In this document: positions 6,648 to 15,049 of the stretch, in pieces
Numbering within the stretch: position 1 is the first letter of the stretch
Layout: each line of letters begins with the position of its first letter
Assembly (NCBI GenBank): GCA_018702715.1
Contig: JABIYQ010000068.1
Coordinates: forward strand, 1 to 15,328
Reading direction: 5' to 3'
Source: Desulfobacula sp.
Lineage (GTDB): Bacteria > Desulfobacterota > Desulfobacteria > Desulfobacterales > Desulfobacteraceae
DNA: 15,328 nt
Notes under the pieces: generated by a model
What the model was told of the DNA's origin: nothing
Seen by the model: only the letters and a program-made list of their open reading frames with translations
The model's database searches: none
Program-made: the position numbers and the translations under genes

Positions 6648-7644
6648 CAAATTTAAGAACATATGTGAGCATAAATTTAATATTGAGATTGTCACTCCGC
6701 TTTTCTCAGGAAGTGCCGGTAAAACTGATGCTGAACTTAGACCATCGGCTCTGAAAGGGATGATGCGGTTCTGGTGGAGAGCGCTTTATGGGAGCGATGA
6801 TATAAAAAACATGAAAGAAAAAGAGGCTGCCATTTTTGGTGATACTGATTGCAAATCAGATGTGGTGATTGCATTTCATGATAAAGCTAATTGTAACCCA
6901 GTTAAGAAAGGTATTAATAAAGGAAGAATATTTACAGCAAAAAGCAAAGGGAGAACTTTTCCCATAAGCATTATCGAATATCTTGCTTATGGTTTGTATG
7001 AATATCAAAAAGGGAAAGGAAATGTTTTTATCAAAGAACATTTTAAACCTTTACAAGGCCGAGCATTTTCTTTGCAGATATTTTGTTCTTTAGACCATGA
7101 AGATCAAATCATGAGGTCATTAAAAATGCTACATCTTTACGGTGGGCTAGGCGCAAGGAGCAGAAATGGTTTTGGAAGTATATACATTAATGGAATTACA
7201 GACAAAAAGCCCATAGAAGAATTTCAGAAAATAACACCAAGTTCAAGAAAAAGTTTTACCTCTTTTTCAAAGGATGCCAGACTATTCCTTTTTAAAGAGC
7301 AGAATACATGGGATGATGCCTTATCAGATGCAGGCATGGCATATAAATCAGCAAGAAATAATTTGGAAAACAGACATATTTTTGAAAGACGTCAGCTTAT
7401 TGCTAAGCCAATCATCGTAAAAGGAGAGATCAATATCCCAGACCGTCATGCCAAACCCTATTTTCTCCATGTCCATAAAACAGGAGACAATAAATTCAGA
7501 GGGCAGATCCTGTTTCTGCCCTATCAATATTATAAGGACAGCAAGTTACGAGAATATGACAATACGTGTAACGATATGAATAAAACCATTAGAGAAGCGG
7601 ATAATTTTGTTAAGGAAATTTCAGCTTCCAGGGAGGGTGCATGA
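6631..7644 (+). CDS. cmr1: Type III-B effector subunit Cmr1 (Cas7-like RAMP)
   Basis: Cmr1 caps the far end of the Cmr backbone and helps capture target RNA. The N-terminal RAMP signature LRPSALKGMMRFWWRA (residues 36-51) is the standard Cmr1 mark. A glycine-rich loop GGLGARSRNGFG follows at about 171-182. Length (337 aa) is normal for the shorter Cmr1 proteins. ATG 6631 lies within the end of cas6 and has AGGAG seven bases upstream. The stop overlaps the start of cas10 as ATGA, so the two are translationally coupled. Confidence 0.9.
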   Translation: MAFPVSKFKNICEHKFNIEIVTPLFSGSAGKTDAELRPSALKGMMRFWWRALYGSDDIKNMKEKEAAIFGDTDCKSDVVIAFHDKANCNPVKKGINKGRIFTAKSKGRTFPISIIEYLAYGLYEYQKGKGNVFIKEHFKPLQGRAFSLQIFCSLDHEDQIMRSLKMLHLYGGLGARSRNGFGSIYINGITDKKPIEEFQKITPSSRKSFTSFSKDARLFLFKEQNTWDDALSDAGMAYKSARNNLENRHIFERRQLIAKPIIVKGEINIPDRHAKPYFLHVHKTGDNKFRGQILFLPYQYYKDSKLREYDNTCNDMNKTIREADNFVKEISASREGA

Positions 7645-10418
7645 CCTTTTTAACACCAGGTACAGAATACTGGAATAATAAATTTGCAGCATTTATGCAT
7701 GATCCTTTTGATAAGGTGTTTCAAATCCCGGGACATGAAAACAGGGCAGCAGAACTTATTAAACAATACGGACTCGCCATGCCCAATGATAAATTCTGGC
7801 GAACCGCCGATGCCATGGCCGCTGGATTTGAGCGGGGACAGGTTCCGTCTTACAGCAAGGATGAAAACAAAAATGGAGCTATAGATTATTTTGCAAATCC
7901 TGTACTTACCCATCCAACATCAAATTTAGATTCTTTGAAAATCGGTCTGCCGGAAAGTCTCAGGGAACTGCCCAGAGAAAAGGCAGTTCAGACAATTTAT
8001 GAAAACTTACTTGGTGCGGTGAAAAAATGCATTGGAAAAACAGATGATCAGTCCGGTTATTCAGGTAGGTTTAAGGGAGAACCGGACCTTTTTGCCAAGG
8101 CAAGGTTTTTTTATACTCATTTGAGACTGCGGTTTTATCTTGCCCAAAATAATGTCGCTTCCCTGGGTGGCTTTTGGCACAGGATTCCTGCAGATTCAAG
8201 ATTCCCAGATCATTCCATATGGCAGCATAATGCACTGACATCGGCTTTTTATTCCTGTATGGAACTTTCCGGTCAGAATGATGATATAGGTATGATGATG
8301 TTCAGTATAACCCCGGTTCAAGCGTTCATAGGAAGGGCAAGAAAACTCAGGGATTACTGGACAGGTTCAGTAATTTTATCCTGGCTTGCCTTTGAAGGCA
8401 TCAGGTGGGTATGTGAACATCTTGGTCCTGATCATATTCTGTATCCTTCTCTTATTGATCAGCCCCTGATGAGTGAGTACCTTGAATCTGAGTGGAGAAT
8501 GGATGATATCAAAAAACCTGAAGGTTCAAAAGACATAGCTTCTTTTCCCAATAAATTTCTTTTTCTTGTTCCCCAGTCCCAGGCAGAAGATATAGGCCGA
8601 CTCATTAAGCAGCATATTAAAGAAGAGTGGATTAAGCTTTGTAATGCAGGGGAAGGTGTAATAAGAGATGTTTTAAAACTGGAGAAAGGCCGGGCCGACG
8701 ACCATATCCATTCAATGTTCCAAAGACAGACCCATGACTATTGGGAATTTGACTGGGCATCGGTAAAAATGCTTTCTGGTGAACCTGGGTCAAGAGATGA
8801 AATGGTTAAATTCCTGCCGGAGGGTTTGTATTCTGACCAATCAGGAGTTCTTGAAATATTTAATGAAATAATTAAAGATAAAACTTACTATGACAAGTCT
8901 GGCAAGGGAGTGTTCTATTCTGTGACTCATTCTCTGGTTCAATCTATTCTGGCTGCCTCAAAAACACTTAAATTTTCCAGAAGAGCAGAAGAAAATGGAG
9001 AAAAATGTCATTTGTGCGGTGAATTTGAAATCCTTCATTCAGAGGCCAATACTACGTCCATGGGTGCGGGTGCCTACAAGGAAGCGATAAAAGATTTCTG
9101 GGTACTTCTAAAAGATAAATGGGCAAGGGATTCTGATTTTGGGAAAAATGCTGAAAAACTTTGTACTGTCTGCCTTATGAAAAGAATTTTGTACCGAGTG
9201 TTTGAATCACCACAATCCCAAAATACTGATAATCATGTTCTTTATAATATGTTTCATAAGAATGAAATGTTTCCGTCAACAACTTATATCAGCCTGTTTA
9301 ATTATTATAAAAGGCAGGGGATAGATGATCCAAAACAAAAACAGAAGGTAGCCCAGGACCTGTATGAAAACAGTGCAGATATCCTGGGACGGGGAAGCAA
9401 AGAACCAGGGAACAGGGATAAATATTATGCTATTCTCATGATGGACGGAGATAAGATGGGAAGACTGGTAAATGGAACCACCCTTGCTTCAACCTGGAAA
9501 TCAGTTCTGCATCCTGATATGCTTGGACGACTGGAAAAAGAGTCTTTTGAAGCAAAATACAGAGACAACTGGGTGAAAATTTTCAAAAAGTATCCACGGC
9601 GTTTGCTGACACCAGCCATACATGCAGCAATATCAGAATCGTTGGGTGATTTTGCCATCTATGGTGTTGCATCTATTGTAAAAAAATATGATGGCCGCCT
9701 GATTTATGCAGGGGGTGATGATGTATGTGCTGTCCTGCCTGTGGACACAGTATTATATGCGGCTCGGGAAATAAAAGACTATTATAATTCAGCCTTTCAG
9801 ATCATCCAACCTGATGGATCAAGTTTGCAGGTCAAAGATAAATGGCCGATCAGTGAGGGAAAATTATCAATCAACCTTGGCACAGGAAAAGATATCTCTA
9901 TATCAGCGGGTATTTTGCTTTGTCATCACAAGGAAAACCTTTCTCAAATGATTTCCAATTCACATCAACTTCTGAATCGTTATGCCAAGGAAAAAGCCGG
10001 CAGAAATGCCTGCGCCATAGAGCTTCGGAAAAGATCAGGAGGCTCAAGATTTTTCGTTCGAAAATGGGATGATACTGTCTGGGATTCTTTCACTACCATT
10101 GGCAAGGCTTCGGCAGGTGGTGTTAAGGATATTGAAGCAGTATCCAGATCCCTGGTTTACAGATTGGAATATTACAGGGATGGCATTGAAGCCATTATAA
10201 AAATAGAAGAAAATGTTGACAATAAACTCTTGACTGCCTTTATTGAAAAGCAGCTTGAGCGGTCATCTCTTGGTAAATCCATTGAAAAAGAGTTTGCCGG
10301 CAAAATAGCCAATATCGTAATAGAAAAAAATCAGGAAGGAGATCCGGAATTCAAGCCGGAAGGGCTTATTGTGGGATCTTTTCTTTACGGAGGTGAAGCC
10401 AATGAACACAGGGCATAA
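7641..10418 (+). CDS. cmr2: Cas10/Cmr2, large subunit with HD nuclease and cyclic-oligoadenylate synthase motifs
   Basis: Cas10 is the signalling and DNase subunit of type III complexes. In this 925-aa protein the N-terminal HD motif is present (FMHDPFDK, His20-Asp21), so single-strand DNase activity is likely. Two Cys pairs, C456-x2-C459 and C508-x2-C511, form the usual zinc site. The Palm domain carries GGDD at 691-694 (context YAGGDDV), the catalytic signature for making cyclic oligoadenylate from ATP. Helical C-terminal residues follow. No catalytic motif is missing, so both outputs should work on target binding. The gene overlaps cmr1 by 4 bases and cmr3 by 17. Confidence 0.95.
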   Translation: MTFLTPGTEYWNNKFAAFMHDPFDKVFQIPGHENRAAELIKQYGLAMPNDKFWRTADAMAAGFERGQVPSYSKDENKNGAIDYFANPVLTHPTSNLDSLKIGLPESLRELPREKAVQTIYENLLGAVKKCIGKTDDQSGYSGRFKGEPDLFAKARFFYTHLRLRFYLAQNNVASLGGFWHRIPADSRFPDHSIWQHNALTSAFYSCMELSGQNDDIGMMMFSITPVQAFIGRARKLRDYWTGSVILSWLAFEGIRWVCEHLGPDHILYPSLIDQPLMSEYLESEWRMDDIKKPEGSKDIASFPNKFLFLVPQSQAEDIGRLIKQHIKEEWIKLCNAGEGVIRDVLKLEKGRADDHIHSMFQRQTHDYWEFDWASVKMLSGEPGSRDEMVKFLPEGLYSDQSGVLEIFNEIIKDKTYYDKSGKGVFYSVTHSLVQSILAASKTLKFSRRAEENGEKCHLCGEFEILHSEANTTSMGAGAYKEAIKDFWVLLKDKWARDSDFGKNAEKLCTVCLMKRILYRVFESPQSQNTDNHVLYNMFHKNEMFPSTTYISLFNYYKRQGIDDPKQKQKVAQDLYENSADILGRGSKEPGNRDKYYAILMMDGDKMGRLVNGTTLASTWKSVLHPDMLGRLEKESFEAKYRDNWVKIFKKYPRRLLTPAIHAAISESLGDFAIYGVASIVKKYDGRLIYAGGDDVCAVLPVDTVLYAAREIKDYYNSAFQIIQPDGSSLQVKDKWPISEGKLSINLGTGKDISISAGILLCHHKENLSQMISNSHQLLNRYAKEKAGRNACAIELRKRSGGSRFFVRKWDDTVWDSFTTIGKASAGGVKDIEAVSRSLVYRLEYYRDGIEAIIKIEENVDNKLLTAFIEKQLERSSLGKSIEKEFAGKIANIVIEKNQEGDPEFKPEGLIVGSFLYGGEANEHRA

Positions 10419-11376
10419 TAAAACATGGTATAAAATAAGACCTGTTGATACCTTTTTTTTCAAAGGATCAACTCCTATGGTTATGGGTGAGAACCACACG
10501 TCAGAATTTATTTTTCCGCCTCCCGCAGGAGCCATTGCTGGAGCTGTCAGAACAGCGGTGCTGCGGCAGCAGGATATCGATTTTAAGACTTATACGTCAA
10601 AAACATACGACAACGCTGAGATTATTTCTGCCCTGGGTAAAGCTTGTGATCCTCCTCCTTTTGAGATACTTGGTCCAATACTTTCCAAGGCAGGGAATAT
10701 TTATCTTCCTGCACCATTTAGTTGGTATATGGAAAAAAATGATACTTCCAAAGAAGCAGCCATACCTGTTTATAGAGGAAAACCTATTGAATCCTCCTTT
10801 ATCAAAACATCAAAGGGCAAAAGTTTTTATATTGCCAGAGGAAGGGACGGAGAACTTTTGAGTATGGGCGGCAGATGGATAAAGCTGAATGATTTTTATT
10901 CCAATGGTGAATCAATCAGGGTACGGCCGCTTGCAGATTTCTTTGTCGGCGAACCCAGAACGGGAATAGCACTGGAAAATAACAGAAAAGTAAGAGAATC
11001 TCATTTGTACACATTTAACCATATCAGGTTTAAAAAAGATGTAGAACTTGTATTTGGTATAAGTCATAAGGGCCAACTGCCTTTTTCCCCAAACGGCATT
11101 CTACAGTTAGGGGCTGAAAAAAGACTGGGATGCTATGAAACCATTGAGATTGATATTTATGAAAATCAAGAGGGTGCAGGTAGCTATATGAGTCTGTCAT
11201 CCTTAGTCTGTAAGGATATTGATGAAACATCTCTTATTGCAACAGGCAAAATCCAGTATATTGGCGGATGGGATATGAAAAAAGGTTTTCATAAGCCTTC
11301 TTGTGAATTTTATCCTGCCGGCTCTGTTTTTACAAAAAATCTAAATGATAATCAGATACCTATCAAGGGAGAATAA
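10402..11376 (+). CDS. cmr3: Type III-B effector subunit Cmr3 (Cas5-like RAMP)
   Basis: Cmr3 pairs with Cas10 and binds the crRNA handle at the base of the complex. This 324-aa protein opens with IRPVDTFFFKGSTPM and then FIFPPPAGAIAGAVRTAV, matching the Cmr3 pattern Dt-x-FF followed by FPP-G-x-R. The start chosen is ATG 10402, which has a strong GGAGGT seven bases upstream. A GTG at 10369 would add 11 residues but lies deeper inside cas10. The stop is two bases before the cmr4 ATG. Confidence 0.9.
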   Translation: MNTGHNKTWYKIRPVDTFFFKGSTPMVMGENHTSEFIFPPPAGAIAGAVRTAVLRQQDIDFKTYTSKTYDNAEIISALGKACDPPPFEILGPILSKAGNIYLPAPFSWYMEKNDTSKEAAIPVYRGKPIESSFIKTSKGKSFYIARGRDGELLSMGGRWIKLNDFYSNGESIRVRPLADFFVGEPRTGIALENNRKVRESHLYTFNHIRFKKDVELVFGISHKGQLPFSPNGILQLGAEKRLGCYETIEIDIYENQEGAGSYMSLSSLVCKDIDETSLIATGKIQYIGGWDMKKGFHKPSCEFYPAGSVFTKNLNDNQIPIKGE

Positions 11377-11378
11377 TT

Positions 11379-12251
11379 ATGCATAAAAAAGAAATTACTT
11401 CCATGGCAAGCCTTTATGCCATTTCACCTGTCCATGCCGGCAGCGGCATGTCCACCGGAGCGGTTGATCTGCCCATCCAGCGCGAACGTCATACCAATTG
11501 GCCCCATATCCAGGCTTCTGCTGTTAAAGGAGCCATGAGGGCACATTTTAGAAATTATGCCCGGGAGAAAGATTCCATAAATAAAATATTCGGCTCTGAC
11601 AATCAGGACAGAGGTTATGAAGGCCATGATGGGGAAATCCCAGGTTCCATATCTGTGTCTGATGCAAAACTGCTTGCTTTTCCGGTTAGATCCAATATCG
11701 CACCTTTTGTAATGGTTACCTCCCCTGCTGTCTTAAAACGCTTTCAGAATGATCTTTTGATGGCAGGATTTTCCGATGAAATAACCTTGCCAATATTGGA
11801 AAATGAAAATGATGCAGTGATGCTGAACTGGCAGAAAACACATGGTAAAATTCTTTTGGAAGATGCCGTGGTAGTAGACGTTACCGTGACTGTGGATATC
11901 CCTTTCCTGACTCAACATTTTAAGGATATTGAACATCTTTTGCTGGTTTCAGATACTTTGTTTGATCATATTGTGACCAATTGCACTCAAATTCAAACCC
12001 AGATAAAAATAGATCATGAAACAGGAACAGCCCAAGCCGGTGCTTTACGCTATGAAGAAATGCTGCCTTCGGATACTGCTTTGTATGTTGTAATGCATTA
12101 TAGCAGGCACAGCAATGATATTCAGGCTTCCATGATAAGGGAATTCATTGAAACAAACATTAAAGACTTTATGCAGGTCGGAGGTGATGAAACCCTTGGT
12201 AGGGGTATCTGTAAACTGGATTGGATACCAGGGAAGGATGGTGATGTATGA
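11379..12251 (+). CDS. cmr4: Type III-B backbone subunit Cmr4 (Cas7), target-RNA nuclease
   Basis: Cmr4 repeats along the crRNA and cuts bound target RNA every 6 nt. The 290-aa protein has the family start HAGSG, then AVDLPIQRE and ASAVKGAMRAHF (RAMP helix). Asp30 in VDLPIQRE is in the position of the catalytic Asp of characterised Cmr4 proteins (Asp26 in P. furiosus), so slicing should be intact. The C-terminal glycine loop is GGDETLGRGI. GGGAGA lies just upstream of ATG 11379. The stop overlaps cmr5 as ATGA. Confidence 0.93.
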   Translation: MHKKEITSMASLYAISPVHAGSGMSTGAVDLPIQRERHTNWPHIQASAVKGAMRAHFRNYAREKDSINKIFGSDNQDRGYEGHDGEIPGSISVSDAKLLAFPVRSNIAPFVMVTSPAVLKRFQNDLLMAGFSDEITLPILENENDAVMLNWQKTHGKILLEDAVVVDVTVTVDIPFLTQHFKDIEHLLLVSDTLFDHIVTNCTQIQTQIKIDHETGTAQAGALRYEEMLPSDTALYVVMHYSRHSNDIQASMIREFIETNIKDFMQVGGDETLGRGICKLDWIPGKDGDV

Positions 12252-12634
12252 GAAAGATGAGAACACTTGGGCAAATGAGATCTGAGTTTGCTTTGAAGAA
12301 AGTGCTGGAGAATCAGACGCTTAAAACATTAAAACCCTTTTCCGCGGGTGCGCCTTCAATGATCCTGCAGAATGGCTTTGGCCAGGCCCTTGCATTCTGG
12401 GCTGCAAAGGGAAAATATGAACATATGGCGTTGTTGACTGTGATAAGGGAATGGTTTAATAAAAATGGCAATGATTTTTTTAAAAGCAACACACTTGAAG
12501 AATTTATGATCAAAATATCAGAATCTTCCCAGCAGGATTACTTTGAAGCCCAGCAGGAAACAATGCATCTTCTTGAATGGGTCAAGCGATATGCCAATGC
12601 CTTTATCAAGGACATTCAAAAAGAGGAGGCTTAG
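12248..12634 (+). CDS. cmr5: Type III-B small subunit Cmr5 (Cas11)
   Basis: Cmr5 is the all-helical small subunit forming the inner filament of the complex. The 128-aa product shows the conserved APSMILQNGFGQALAFW stretch (about residues 35-51), the clearest Cmr5 mark. Length is typical. ATG 12248 overlaps the cmr4 stop by four bases, and the TAG at 12632-12634 is directly followed by the ATG of cmr6, so all three are translated together. Confidence 0.92.
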   Translation: MRKMRTLGQMRSEFALKKVLENQTLKTLKPFSAGAPSMILQNGFGQALAFWAAKGKYEHMALLTVIREWFNKNGNDFFKSNTLEEFMIKISESSQQDYFEAQQETMHLLEWVKRYANAFIKDIQKEEA

Positions 12635-14053
12635 ATGACAAAAGATCCATTTTATCCTTTTCACAGGGAACTTCACGATTTTGCAGATCCTGCTAAATTT
12701 TCTCTTGGTAATTTTGGTTTATGGTACAATAAACTGATTCCCAATATCGGTCCTGCATCAGATGATAAATGGTGCGCTTGCGCCAAAAATGGAGAAAAAA
12801 ATGAAAGAACCGAATTTTATAAAAAAGTTTACGATGATATGAAAAAAAATTCGGCAGTGGCTAAACTTCTTGAAAAAAAACACTGTTTTCAGATGGACTA
12901 TGTTAGACGTATGGAGCAGCAAGGCTTTCTTGCCTGCGCTTTTACCGGAACATTGGATTCTGCACTGATAACAGGGCTGGGGGAAGCTCATCCAAGCGAA
13001 ACTTCGCTTGTGCTTGACCACACCCTTGGTATTCCATATATCCCTGCTTCAGGTATCAAGGGAATGGTGCGTTTTTCACATTCAAAAGGACTTTTGTTTG
13101 ATAATGACGGACATTATACAGACATCTTTGTAAACGAAATTTTGAAAAAAGGTTCTCCAGAATTTATTCTTGATGAGGCAAATAAAGAAACTCGCATCCC
13201 CTTGTTTTTTGGCGGGAATGCTGAAAATAGCACCAATAAATCCATTGATAAAAGAAGGGGCAGCGTTATCTTTTTTGATGCCTATCCAGTAGCAGTACCG
13301 GAACTTCATTCTGACATCATTAATCCCCATTATTCACAATATTATGGTGATGACAATAAGCCGCCGGGAGATTATCTTGATCCTGTACCAGTCAAATTTT
13401 TAACTGTTGCCCCTGAAACTTTGTTTGTATTCAGATTCCTTTTTGATCCAGAATCAGCAGAGCATAAAGATCAATTTTTTAAGGCTGTGAAAAATGTCTT
13501 GACAAAAGAGGGTATTGGCGCAAAAACAGCCATCGGATATGGCCGGTTTAAGCAGATATCGGAACAGTCGCCTAAAGTATTAAATGATGCATTTAAAGAA
13601 TATTTAAAAACCACTTTATCGGAAAAAGAAAAACAGGAAAGTGAAATAAATGATTTGATATTAAGGATAAACAAAGTTGAAAAAGGAAATGCCAGCATTA
13701 TTGATAGCCTTTTCAGTGAATGGCAGAGCAAAACATTCATGCTGAAGGATACTGGAATAGCCAAAGCTTTTTCTACCAAGGTAAAGGAAAAGAAAAGTTG
13801 TGGAAATATCACCAAGCAATATGCGGTTATTACTGAAATCCTAGGTACTAGATCGGAAGTGGAGACAGTTGTAAAGACACCCGCAAAAGAGGTTTTACAC
13901 AAACAACTTGACAGCACAATTATTAACAAGCTGGAGGCTATTATCCAACGAGGATACTGTGCCAAAAATGAAAAAAATAAGATTTTGAAAAAATATAAAG
14001 AAGATTACCCAGACCTATGCTCAAAAATAAAGAAATTATCTGCAAAAAACTAA
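12635..14053 (+). CDS. cmr6: Type III-B effector subunit Cmr6 with long C-terminal extension
   Basis: Cmr6 is a Cas7-like subunit that sits next to Cmr1 at the head of the complex. The signature GIPYIPASGIKGMVRFSH lies at about residues 132-149, and the glycine loop GAKTAIGYGRF ends near 305. Most Cmr6 proteins end soon after this loop. Here about 167 more residues follow: a charged helical stretch (EKEKQESEINDL...) and a Lys/Glu-rich tail. The extension has no motif I recognise. It could be a docking arm or nucleic-acid contact. The start is fixed by AGGAGG a few bases upstream (within the end of cmr5) and by abutting the cmr5 stop. Confidence 0.9.
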   Translation: MTKDPFYPFHRELHDFADPAKFSLGNFGLWYNKLIPNIGPASDDKWCACAKNGEKNERTEFYKKVYDDMKKNSAVAKLLEKKHCFQMDYVRRMEQQGFLACAFTGTLDSALITGLGEAHPSETSLVLDHTLGIPYIPASGIKGMVRFSHSKGLLFDNDGHYTDIFVNEILKKGSPEFILDEANKETRIPLFFGGNAENSTNKSIDKRRGSVIFFDAYPVAVPELHSDIINPHYSQYYGDDNKPPGDYLDPVPVKFLTVAPETLFVFRFLFDPESAEHKDQFFKAVKNVLTKEGIGAKTAIGYGRFKQISEQSPKVLNDAFKEYLKTTLSEKEKQESEINDLILRINKVEKGNASIIDSLFSEWQSKTFMLKDTGIAKAFSTKVKEKKSCGNITKQYAVITEILGTRSEVETVVKTPAKEVLHKQLDSTIINKLEAIIQRGYCAKNEKNKILKKYKEDYPDLCSKIKKLSAKN

Positions 14054-14062
14054 TGAGGTGTT

Positions 14063-14470
14063 GTGAAAAATATGCAAGAGAAAAGAAAAATACTCCTGTT
14101 ATTTAACCACCAGTTTACCATTGGTCAGGAGGAAGATGCAAGAAGGTCTCTTGGTGTAAAAACGATTCTTGCTTTGCCGGATCATTTGAAAAAATTATGG
14201 TCTCAGATTCCTCCGGAGAAGGAATCCATAGAGGCCTTTCTCATGCCTATTAAGGACTGGACACAAAGAAAAGCGTCTAACAGAGATTATGTATTGATAC
14301 AAGGAGATTTCGGCGCCACCTATTTAATGGTAAATTTTGCATTTGAACAGGGTCTTCTACCTGTTTATGCCACTGCTGTCAGGAAGGCCTCTGAGAAGAT
14401 CCAGAGCGATGGTTCTGTAAAGATGGAACACGTTTTCAATTTCTGTAGGTTCCGGAAATACGGGCTGTAA
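14063..14470 (+). CDS. csx20: Csx20 family protein, probable cyclic-oligoadenylate ring nuclease
   Basis: This 135-aa protein fits the Csx20 pattern: an N-terminal strand KILLLFNHQFT, LGV..I.ALPDHLKKLWSQIPP, a central DYVLIQGDFGA, then LLPVYATAVRKASEKI and a C-terminal FCRFRKYG. Csx20 is a small Rossmann-like protein of type III loci, related to the CARF world, that has been proposed and reported as a ring nuclease ending cOA signalling. Its presence implies that Cas10 here signals through cOA, most likely cA4. Start choice is uncertain: GTG 14063 lies very close to GAGG (14055-14058), while ATG 14072 would start just before the conserved strand. It lies 9 bases after cmr6. Confidence 0.75.
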   Translation: MKNMQEKRKILLLFNHQFTIGQEEDARRSLGVKTILALPDHLKKLWSQIPPEKESIEAFLMPIKDWTQRKASNRDYVLIQGDFGATYLMVNFAFEQGLLPVYATAVRKASEKIQSDGSVKMEHVFNFCRFRKYGL

Positions 14471-14488
14471 ACGCCAAAAGGATTGATT

Positions 14489-14767
14489 ATGTTTTTTCTG
14501 GTTTGTTTTGATATCGTTGACAACAGGACCCGATACAGGGTAGTGAAAATATTGAAAGGATATGGTGTACGTGTTCAAAAATCAGTGTTTGAATGTGCAA
14601 ATATGACAGAGCATAAATTTTTAAAAATGAAATCCGATATAGATAATGAGCTTGATTACGGGGAAGACACGATCCGGTTCTATCCGCTTTGCAAATCATG
14701 TATCAAATCAGTTGAATTTTCAGGCATTGGCATGGTGCCTTATACCAAGGCCTATTCTGTATCATGA
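14489..14767 (+). CDS. cas2: CRISPR-associated endoribonuclease Cas2
   Basis: Cas2 is the dimeric core of the spacer-integration complex with Cas1. This 92-aa protein begins MFFLVCFDIVDNRTRYRVVKIL with the conserved metal-site Asp8, continues GVRVQKSVFEC, and ends with the beta strand RFYPLC...GIGMV. Length is normal. ATG 14489 has AAAGGA six bases upstream; a TTG at 14483 is inside that spacing and unlikely to be used. It is the last gene before the CRISPR leader. No cas1 is found in the window, so Cas1 must lie beyond the array or elsewhere in the genome. Confidence 0.93.
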   Translation: MFFLVCFDIVDNRTRYRVVKILKGYGVRVQKSVFECANMTEHKFLKMKSDIDNELDYGEDTIRFYPLCKSCIKSVEFSGIGMVPYTKAYSVS

Positions 14768-15049
14768 TGCAACACAGTTCTTTGACAATTTGTGATAAAA
14801 AGTGACGGATGCTATGAGGGCTGTTAAACAGGAGAAAGATAAATTCACCATATCATGTAATTCCAAAAGCTTGCATGGATTTTAAGGGGCCTGAGATCCG
14901 TCACTTTTGAATATTATATAATTACAGGAAGTTAAGTGAAAAGGGCATACAAAAAAAGTGTGAAAAAAATTATCGAACCACGAAAACCGACCAGGTCCGT
15001 TAAATCGGCTCTGGAAACTATTGTCTTTTGGGCATTTCAACTACCCAGG
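14768..15049 (+). promoter_or_regulatory. CRISPR leader region
   Basis: This AT-rich, gene-free stretch lies between cas2 and the first repeat, on the upstream side of the array as judged by the repeat's 3' handle. It contains a TATAAT (14917-14922) that could be the -10 of the array promoter, though no good -35 is found, and a perfect 13-bp inverted repeat (14798-14908). A 48-codon frame from GTG 14936 runs into the first repeat and is not believed to be a gene. Confidence 0.7.
14798..14908. repeat. Perfect 13-bp inverted repeat in the leader, 85 bp apart
   Basis: AAAAGTGACGGAT (14798-14810) and its exact complement ATCCGTCACTTTT (14896-14908) enclose 85 bp. No direct target-site duplication is visible next to the arms. 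It could be a small non-autonomous element, or paired binding sites for integration or regulatory proteins in the leader. Confidence 0.8.

Noticed and set aside
436..14767. Type III-E (Craspase) locus
   Set aside because: The effector is a multi-subunit Cmr complex with Cas10, and the protease is Lon-like, not CHAT; only the overall logic is similar.
14782..14818. TTGACA at 14782 as the CRISPR array promoter
   Set aside because: No -10 box at a usual distance; the nearest TATGAG is about 26 bases away.
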